A stretch of DNA of 64,000 nucleotides from Massospora cicadina (Eukaryota > Entomophthoromycota > Entomophthoromycetes > Entomophthorales > Entomophthoraceae). How positions within the stretch are numbered: the stretch's first letter is position 1; every line of letters starts with the position of its first letter. The translations under genes and the position numbers were made by a program. The notes below the pieces were generated by a model. The model was not told the DNA's origin. It ran no database searches and worked only from the letters and a program-made list of their open reading frames with translations. Where the stretch lies: assembly GCA_022478985.1 (NCBI GenBank), contig JAKSZP010000166.1, forward strand, positions 62,001-126,000, written 5' to 3'. This document shows positions 56,600 to 64,000 of this stretch, piece after piece.

Positions 56600-57010
56600 T
56601 ATTCTTTGATATCTGGACTTTGATTGCAAATACATCGTCCAAACTAATGCATCCAGATCAGCAGTGGGGGCCGTGTTATTCCAATTTGGAGAAGATGGTG
56701 AAGAACATCCAGTTGCCTTTTCTAGTTGGACCTTAAATGTTCATGTAAGGAACTACATGGTAATGGAACGAGAATGCTTAGCTGTCATATATTCTTGCAA
56801 GCAATTTTGGGTCTACCTTCATGGCACTCAATTCAAAGTTGTTACTGATCATACTTCCCTAAGATGATTAAATAACTTAAGAGAACCTGAGGACTGATTA
56901 GCCTGCTGGGCATTAAAGCTTCAAGCCTATGACTACACTATCGAGCATTGAGCAGGCGCAAAGCACCAAAAAGCTGACTGCCTATACTGCTACCCACCAT
57001 TGCAACACTT
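56600..57010 (+). pseudogene. RNase H of element F
   Basis: Reads YIVQTNASRSAVGAVLFQFG, where the first catalytic Asp (TDAS) is Asn (56646-56648); ERECLAVIYSCKQFWVYLHG with the catalytic Glu kept; VVTDHTSLR with Asp kept. After a TGA it continues LNNLREPED-stop-LACWALKLQAYDYTIEH-stop-AGAKHQKADCLYCYPP. The stops fit CGA or TGG codons changed by transition, and the two Cys replace Arg (CGC to TGC). Confidence 0.85.
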
Positions 57011-57129
57011 AGTCAGGCCGCCAATGAGTTGTTTATGAAAATGATCACTGGAGAGTAGCAGGATAAACCTTAATCTGTCCAAAAAATACTATTGGATCTA
57101 CGAAAAGGTACAACCATCAAAAACAGGAT

Positions 57130-58232
57130 GCTTTACAAGATCTTTGAGGACAAAAAGTTTATTTTTCCAAGACCATCGGCCTGAACAAACTTAATTATGG
57201 CAGCGCATAAGGCCATAGAGCATGGCGGATCCAAGAAGTCAAAAGAGCACCTGAAGCAATTCTATTACTGGGAGTCAATGCATTTTGACATCCAAGAAAC
57301 GCTATAATGCTGTGCAGAGTGCTAGGGCGAAAACCCATTCCAAAAAAGCACATCTTACCAGCTTTTTTGGCCCAACTAGCCTGGCACACTGTATCTATCA
57401 ACATTGCTGGCCCGCTTCCAACAAGCAATATGAAGGCCAAATACATTATTGTAGCCATCGACTATTTGACTAAATGGGTTAGGCCAAGGCCATTCAGGAA
57501 GCTGGAGTGGCAACTACCGCCAAGTTTGTACTTGAAAAACATCATCCACAAACATGGATGCCCTCAGGTTATTCTGACTGATAATGGAACCAACTTTAAC
57601 ACAAATGTCCTTGCCAAGCTCAATCAACTAATGGGAGTACGTGGTGTGCTTTCCGCTCCCTATCACCCTGAAACTAATGGTACTGTTGAGCGTGCAAATG
57701 GGGCGTTGGTGAACATTATTCAGAAATTAACCTCAGCAAATCATCTGAATGGAGTATATATCTAAGTTTGGCAGTCTTTGCCTACAATATATCCTACCAT
57801 TAATAAACCAGGATGCCCCCGTTTCAAGTACTATATGGTAGACACCCAGCCCTACCAATGCTACTATATTTTGCCCTAGAGGATCCCGGTTAAAACACTT
57901 AACCTCAGTACTTTGAGAAGCTTGCAGATGCCTTAATCAAACTACAAGCATAAGCCTTTGATAACAGTTTCACCAAGAAAAAGGCCCAACATCAAAAGGA
58001 CTTAGAGAATCACTACTCTCTGGCTGAATTTGAAGTTAATGATGAAGTTCTATTTTGTGACACCCACAGATCTGGCCAAATGAAAAAATTAGATCACATC
58101 TGGGTTAGGCCATTTGAAGTGATTGAGAAAAAATCTAAGTTTGTATACACCACCAAGGATATTAGGAATGGCCATATATACAACCAAGTCCATGCAAAAT
58201 TCCTAAGAAGGTTTAATAAGTGGGCCGATTAA
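57130..58232 (+). pseudogene. Integrase of element F
   Basis: The zinc domain near 57195-57310 is broken. The core 57307-57765 is one open frame: [20 protein letters not shown] (first catalytic Asp reads Asn, 57400-57402), [40 protein letters not shown] (second Asp kept) and [20 protein letters not shown] (Glu kept). The C-terminal domain to 58232 is broken but shows WVRPFEVIEK and FLRRFNKWAD-type readings. It ends about 310 bp before the LTR. Confidence 0.87.
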
Positions 58233-58532
58233 GAAAAGAAAAGGTTGAATATTTATATATATAAACCCATAAAAACACAAAAGCAAAACCAAAACTCAAA
58301 AAACAAAAAATACTTATAGTTCTATACTAATTATTTTTAGTTCACGATTGAGGTTGGGGAGGGGATCCAACTTCAGACTCGCCAGGTATTCAGCCCATCA
58401 TTTTTCAGACCATCGGCTGGTCCAGCCAAAGTTACCAAATAGAAAAACCAACTCTATTCTCATTGGGCGTTTGGACCAATAAGAAAAGACCAACATCAGC
58501 TAATCAGGATTCTCAGAGCTTATGTTCAATTC

Positions 58533-58544
58533 AAGAGGGGGAAA
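58533..58544 (+). promoter_or_regulatory. Polypurine tract of element F
   Basis: AAGAGGGGGAAA ends exactly at the TGTCAG start of the 3' LTR. E has GAGGGGGCAA at the same place. Confidence 0.75.
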
Positions 58545-59615
58545 TGTCAGATTCTGGTAGTTGACTCAAAAATAAACATTTTACAACCATCAGATCAGGC
58601 CAATTATTCTTTCAATGCTTGAGCTAACGCTATTGCAATAATACAACTTGGGCTGATTATCTCAATGACAATTTAATAGAGTAATTTATCAAGTCTCAGC
58701 CCAAATACACTTGCATATTATGGATGATTCCAATGCATCAAATCTCGGCAATTGGTCCCAATTATCCAAACACAAACCATTCAATTCTATACAAATAATT
58801 TGGGGATGACCCAAAGTTACATTTAAAAGTCCCATGGACAATTAAACAAACAAACAATGTTATCAATTTTCCGCCTGAGGGCAAAATTTGTATGTTGATA
58901 CGCATAATTAGCATGATAGCACTTATGTGGACCGCCCAAAGGGGGTTACTTAAGGCTATCAAGAAAGAGGCCTGCCAATGTCCCAATTAGGGGTGCATCA
59001 TTTTCTTCAATTGAGGCCAAAATTTTAAAGAAGGTGTTTCTCATCAGCAGTATGACAAAACTGAAATCCTGAAGATCTTAGGACAACTTTTCATGCTTTT
59101 ATCGCAATTTTTGTACCTGAAATCCTCCCCAATTTTGGGAGTATTTTGCCACCAATAAACCTAAGAAAAGGTTTCAGTCATAGGCCGAACTGAGTGGCAA
59201 AATAGCTGTTGAAACTTTGTGCTGGATGTGGCCAGGAGATGCCCTAGAGGTATAAATACTGGCGCCTGGCCTAATGACCATTATCTAATAAATAGCTTAA
59301 ATAAAAGTTACATTTATTTTATCCTTTTCCTGGTTCTTATCCCCAAATCCAACTTTGGAGAAGTGTCAACAAACTTGAAGGACCGAATCCCCAGTTTGTA
59401 TTTATTTCTATCCCAGATGAAGTTCCCGATTATGAAAGAAAAATTATGCCCAAAATCAGCCAGAAGAGTCGAGGCGAATTTAGTAGGCCTAGAGAGTTAA
59501 TAGATGGTTCAAATCCCATAAACCACAGGCACTATCAAGGATCTAACCTCGGAACTTCAGCCCAAATAGACGTGCAGAGTATTAATTTCCAAGCGAGCAA
59601 CCCTCAGATTTGGCA
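58545..59615 (+). repeat. 3' LTR of element F (1071 bp)
   Basis: Starts TGTCAGATTCTGG, ends CAGATTTGGCA. Pairs with 51761-52836. The last ~60 bp differ more than the rest. Confidence 0.92.
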
Positions 59616-59620
59616 ATGTG

Positions 59621-60420
59621 TTACACCGCCCATATGGGTCGCCCTATTTCTCATTTCAAACCAAGAAGTTTGTGGGCAAGTCATTTTAAACAACCTGGTA
59701 CCCCAACATCATCTACTCATTGCCCGTGTGGAAAACCTTGATAAGCTGGGCTTCCCATAAACTTTGGAGATCCAGAAAGACATTTGACAGTACACTCACC
59801 ATTCTCTTTTACAACTCCAGATTCGCGCCCATGTGTGGAGATGCCTGCAAAGAGTGTACCGCATGGCTGAGCAATCCAATGCCTCTCAATATTCATGCAC
59901 TGTATGTGGCCAATATGGGTCATAAGTCCATTGATTGGAAGAATGCCCACATCACAGGCGATCTGGCGTGATGTTATGCACCATTTTTTCCAGGAGATTG
60001 ACTATGCTTTAAACCTGTCTAAAAACATCTTCGCCTTTTTTATAAACTCACTTATCCACCCTTCACTCTGCGCCTTATTTTTTGCAATAGCACTATGGAC
60101 GATCCACACTATTGTCCTTGATGCACTGTCTGGCACCACCCCAGCCCTCTGTGAAGCTGTGCATCGCTTCCACTACCACCCCATGGATCACTTTCAAGCT
60201 TGGTTGTTTGGCCTTCTTCCATCCCGTTAACGCCAGTTGGTATCATCCTGGTTCCCCATCTTGTTCCTCTCGTTGGACCCTTTTCTTCATTTGTGCTCTG
60301 TTTTGGCCCAGGTCTCCCCTATCGCTCCCCCTCTTACTTCTGCTGGCAGTCCTGCTGGCAACAGGGATTAGCTTCAGCTCCTCTGTGGTGCCTCTAGCTT
60401 TTTCTTATGGGTTGTAGTTG
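59621..60420 (+). pseudogene. LINE C ORF2 post-RT region, part 2
   Basis: Continuation of LINE C after element F. About 59830-59925 reads RAHVWRCLQRVYRMAEQSNA and CTVCGQYGS, matching LINE B RIRANAWRCLRRTYRMADRS and CAVCGGEGS; the His-Cys half is lost by frameshift. 60000-60230 reads IALWTIHTIVLDALSGTTPA, matching LINE B IAMWTIHTIALDAFKGTVPT. The 3' UTR ends in AATAAAGTTAAAAATAAAA. Confidence 0.8.
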
Positions 60421-60546
60421 TTGTTTATTAGAAGCGCCCATCCATTGGTTAGCCTTTCCTGAATAAAGTTAAAAATAAAAATTACATTTATATTATAATG
60501 AAATAAACTAATTATATTATATGATAAAAAAATTGAGCCAAAATTT

Positions 60547-62459
60547 TTTCCACTTGAAATCACTTTCAAGCTTTTTTGAAAAAAACCGTTAATTTTCCAC
60601 CGCCACCTTTACTGTATCAATTTCCAGTTTATGTCCTCGGATCCTCTAAATGTTGCCCCAGTATGGGGCAGCGATGCTCCACCCACTAGTGTTTACTGCC
60701 TGACAGGCAAATACACATGTATGAGCTCATCCAGTCCGCCAAATACTTCTGACTGATTTGTCCCTTCAAAGGACTTAGCACTGCACCCTTGCACGAGTCC
60801 AACCAACCCATCCCACCCCCTATCCATAATTTGATCCAATATCTGCTTTTGCCTCCGCATCAGATATGGACGCTTATTCCCATATGCCAATAAATTGATT
60901 ATCAAGCTGGCAGCGGCCACCTTTGCACCAGTAGGTTTTATTGACTTACGCTCTTACAAAGAGCTATTTTGATATTGGCTTACCCACTTAAAAGGATATG
61001 GCCGCTGCATCAGCAACGTCCTTATTTTACAAAAAATCTATTACACCATCCAAACACGTCTCCCCAATGACACCACTCTTGTGGTGACCTTTACAAACCT
61101 TCCCTCACATCTTCTCCCTCAAATACTATATGTGAAGTTGATGTCAGAGGCTATCCACTTATGGCACAAACCCCATCCTCCAATTCCTTGTCCTAAGTGG
61201 TGATGAGCGCCTAGTGGCACCTCAGGCAATGGCCACCATTACACCCCACCAGCTAAACATGGCCCAGCACATCCCACTGCAATCCTATATCTCATCCACA
61301 CTAGACCATTTCTTTTGTCTCACATTGACAATGGCTGCACAGTTTACCCCCTCTGCCATAAATTGGATCATACCAAAAAGGTATGTCAATACAATTTAAA
61401 CCCTGTGAAAACTTCCAACCCCACCCATGCGGCCACTTCAACAGCGTTAAAATGAAGATTTTGGCTGCCCCCACTCCCACAGGCCATGCACTTATTGAAT
61501 CCAATGCAAAATCTACCAACACATGCCCAAGCCAGTCAATTTACACCCAAGCCAACCAATTGGGTGCAGGTTTAGACCCAAATTTAATCCAACCAATTTT
61601 CCGCCCCAAAACTTACCCAACCCAAGCCAAGTATCGAAAATCAATCCTACTCAACCAAAATCCCTGGGACATATTGGATGAAATGAACAATTTTAGTGAA
61701 ATTTTCCCACAACCAGATTTCCCAAATAATATAAAACCTTATCTGAATTCAGTCTTTGATTCTCCACTCCAGCCCAAACAATTTGTCCCCAAACCCACCA
61801 CTACCCCTTTCCTGAGAAGCATCAGCTAGCTGAGGCCACAGTGGCTTCACCCAAACTGTTGCCACACTGCAAAGCCATGGCAGCCTTAATTGTTAACTTA
61901 AAGAAGGGCCGCATATACCCCTTGTTCCCTCCCAATTTTACCTGCTGTTGCAGAAGAAGAAAGCACCTGACTCAATAAAGCTGTCACCACCGCTGTCAAG
62001 AATGTCGCTGAACTGGTAGATTTTACCTAAACCACATGCATCACCAGAGCCAATATTTCTAAATTTTCTCAGCTTCCTGACGCCCGCATCCAAGCTGAAC
62101 ACCAAGTTGCCAAACTTATAGAGGCTATGTTCCAGGCCCAAATTGTCAGTAAAAAAGTCTACACTTATCTATTTCACCTTGACCCTCATCCTGTGGGTGC
62201 CCCGACCCCCTTGCTCTCAGCATTGATCCACTTTAATGCCGAGCCTGATGATGATCCGCCAGATCCACCCTCCCCTTCGCCATGGTGGGATAAGCGGCTC
62301 ACCGCTGTGCCACCTGCTAGGTTATTCTTCTCATTTTTTGTGTCTTGCTGCTCGTTTTGGGCAGTTGATTTATACGTTAATTTGTTTCATTGGAGTTTTC
62401 TGTTTCAGTAATGTCCATCCCCTGGGCAGCGTACCTTGAATAACCTTAAATAAAAAAGG
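60547..62459 (+). mobile_element. S4: ORF1-only retroposon
   Basis: Flanking repeats TTGAGCCA followed by AAAATT or GGAATT (60533-60546 and 62460-62473, two mismatches). The 5' region TTTCCACTTGAAATCAC and CCACCGCCACC matches S1-S3. 3' tail AGTAATGTCCATCCCCTGGG then CAGCGTACCTTGAATAA. Length 1.91 kb. It sits directly after LINE C. Confidence 0.8.
60860..62290 (+). pseudogene. S4 ORF1-like RNA-binding protein, broken
   Basis: RRM-like part near 60866-61010 (YGRLFPYANKLIIKLAAATF-type reading, broken by stops). Zinc knuckle about 61330-61395 reads DNGCTVYPLCHKLDHTKKVC, with the first Cys now Tyr. C-terminal helical block at about 62060-62160 (QLPDARIQAEHQVAKLIEAM). Most diverged of the four copies. 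Confidence 0.6.
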
Positions 62460-62473
62460 TTGAGCCAGGAATT

Positions 62474-64000
62474 CAATTTACAACTCTATCTAAGCCTTAA
62501 AATTAATCATAAATTTTTTTTGCTATTGTTAGTTTCAGGTAAGAAATAAGGTAAATTATTTGATTTATTTAATAATTCAACCTCTTGTCAAAACAAGTTA
62601 ACCAATCAGAAAAATGGGATCATACATACTATACAAAGAGAAATACATACCTTTTAAATTTTTTATAGCATAATATATATATAAGATGATCACCTTTTGT
62701 AAGGATTTTCTATAAAGAGAATAAGGGAGAAGTAAATAGGGGCAAGATTGAAATTTATTACTCTGAAAAAGTTTTAATCATATAATTTATCTTTTATAAA
62801 ATTTGCAGTTTTTTATTTTGGGATAACTGCCTTGTATTATAGGGTTTTAAAGTCTATGATTTTCCTCTTGGCAAATATCAGTCTTTAGGCCTGGCACCCA
62901 AATTATATGTGTCAGACAATTACATGTTTAATTTAGTAGGAAGAGTGTTCAAGTAGTGAATAGTTAAGTATTACAAAGTCCCCTGGTTTATTCTCAGCGG
63001 AATACTTAAAGTTAAAGTAATGCTTATACTCTAAACTACAACCAAATACCTTAAATCTAACAATATGACTCCTCCAATCTTCTAGAAAATTAGGCAACTG
63101 ACCTGGAACTCTGCCTAAAAACCAGTCTGAATTTAGTAAAAGTTACCAAGAGAAAACTATCCCTATTTATATATCTGAAGGGGGTTCCAGGAAGTGCAAA
63201 TATTTAACCAGCCAATCAACTATTAGGAAATTGGTAATTATCAAAACTAAAAAAATTACAGACAGTTGATTGGCGAGACTATACCAAAATGTTACCCCGT
63301 GGTTACATCATCCTACCTAATGACTTAACACCAACAACAGAAGCTTTGTTGAGGCAAAAGATCTTTGAGAGTATTGATAAGCTAACTTATCATTTATCCT
63401 AATTGAGCGGTTTTTTCTTTTCTGAACTCTGACGCCTATTTAATTTTTATCCCTGACCTACCTTAAATTCTTTGTTTGACCCTATAGTGGGGGATCAATT
63501 TTTACCCCCAGTTTGACTTGATAAAATTACCATAGATATCTAAAATCTAATTAATAAACTTATTATAATCTAATCTGTGAGTAATTTTTCACCACAATCT
63601 TTTTTAACAGTTGAGATTTTTGACGCTCTTGTGGCTGCTAATATTGTTGAAACCCTGTGCAAAAGCACCAGCGAGCACTAAACCTGACAGGGTACTAACA
63701 AGATGTGCTCATTACTTGATGCCTGCCCACAACAAACTATCACTAAAAGGAAGGGTGTTTGGGGAATTAACCATCATAGCCTTCCCGGTGCATCAGAATC
63801 AAGAATAGTTGCTTTATGACAGCTGCTAGCCAGTACTTTATCTTTACTTAAAGCTCTTAAACAGTGCTCTTGTTAAGACCCTCATGGGGCTACTCCTGCT
63901 ATCTCAAAACTCCCTCTTAGAGACAAGTTTACCCCAGATAGGGTAGCACTGCCTCTTTCTCTTTGTTTAAAAATCTGCTATGGAAGGGGCAACGAATTCC
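62474..64000. other. AT-rich end of window, unassigned
   Basis: No credible gene; the open stretch 63611-63808 starts at TTG and resembles nothing known. TGTCAG at 62910 and CCTGACA near 63690 could be LTR ends, but no 5-bp duplication or PBS supports this. 62527-62570 (TTTCAGGTAAGAAATAAGG) resembles 41215-41260. Confidence 0.35.

Larger units (their letters stand above)
51761..59615 (+). mobile_element. Element F: young Ty3/gypsy element nested in LINE C
   Basis: A 7.85-kb plus-strand LTR retrotransposon. LTRs 51761-52836 and 58545-59615 are nearly identical in their centre: about five differences between 52141-52760 and the matching part of the other LTR. Internal order: PBS, Gag, zinc knuckle, protease, RT, RNase H, integrase, PPT. 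Despite the similar LTRs the coding region has many stops, and the catalytic Asp of PR, RT, RNase H and IN reads Asn. The nesting dates it as younger than LINE C. Confidence 0.92.
47404..60484 (+). mobile_element. LINE C, full-length but split by element F
   Basis: Starts GAAACTTTTATTTCTCATAG, aligned with the LINE B start. Resumes after element F at 59621 and ends GAATAAAGTTAAAAATAAAA. 11-bp duplication CATTTATATTA at 47393-47403 and 60485-60495. Without the 7.9-kb insertion (including its duplication) it is about 5.2 kb. ORF1, endonuclease, RT and C-terminal zinc motif are all recognisable; many stops. Confidence 0.85.

Noticed and set aside
62910..63695. Possible LTR from TGTCAG to CCTGACA at the window end
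   Set aside because: No 5-bp duplication, no PBS starting with TGG after it, and no second copy in the window.
63611..63808. Open frame with a hydrophobic start resembling a signal peptide
   Set aside because: It starts at TTG, not ATG, is short, and matches nothing.

Overview
The window holds no gene that I would call a working host gene. It is a repeat graveyard: about 90% can be assigned to LTR retrotransposons of the Ty3/gypsy superfamily and to non-LTR (LINE-type) retroelements, many nested in one another and all carrying stop codons or frameshifts. AT-rich spacers, Ty3/gypsy elements with gag-protease-RT-RNase H-integrase order, and LINEs with an ORF1 zinc knuckle and an APE-type endonuclease/RT ORF2 point to a eukaryote, most likely a fungus with a large repeat-rich genome. 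I cannot name the lineage from sequence alone.

Layout. 1-5470: minus-strand Ty3/gypsy element A, its 3' LTR cut by the window edge. 5480-6207: a diverged A-LTR relic. 6208-12510: plus-strand Ty3/gypsy element B with both LTRs. 12710-17160: LINE A, holding a solo LTR with target duplication GATCA and truncated by the next element. 17161-26650: minus-strand Ty3/gypsy element D with an antisense reading frame between pol and the 3' LTR. 26868-32206: LINE B, complete, with a perfect 15-bp target duplication and two tiny tailed insertions inside it. 33236-38150: element E, an LTR element with Gag and protease but no RT or integrase; perfect 5-bp target duplication; its LTRs carry three and five copies of a 75-bp tandem repeat. 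38615-40545, 42235-44802 (minus), 45466-47371 and 60547-62459: four copies (S1-S4) of a ~1.9-kb retroposon that codes only for an ORF1-like RNA-binding protein yet ends in the same 3' tail as the LINEs. 47404-60484: LINE C, split by the young Ty3/gypsy element F (51761-59615). 62474-64000: AT-rich, unassigned.

How the parts relate. LINEs A, B and C are full-length at the 5' end; S1-S4 look like their non-autonomous partners, sharing the 3' terminus needed for target-primed reverse transcription. Elements D, E and F share a primer-binding site (TGGTGCTCACT) and related proteases, so E is probably a Gag-PR derivative mobilised by D/F-type relatives. Catalytic aspartates in D and F (and the first integrase Asp in A and B) are replaced by asparagine, often at what would have been a CpG, and many stop codons fit CGA-to-TGA changes, which suggests methylation- or RIP-type mutation of repeats.

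Starts: many open stretches here begin at TTG or GTG rather than ATG and are fragments of broken genes. Coordinates of pseudogenes mark the recognisable extent, not true gene ends.
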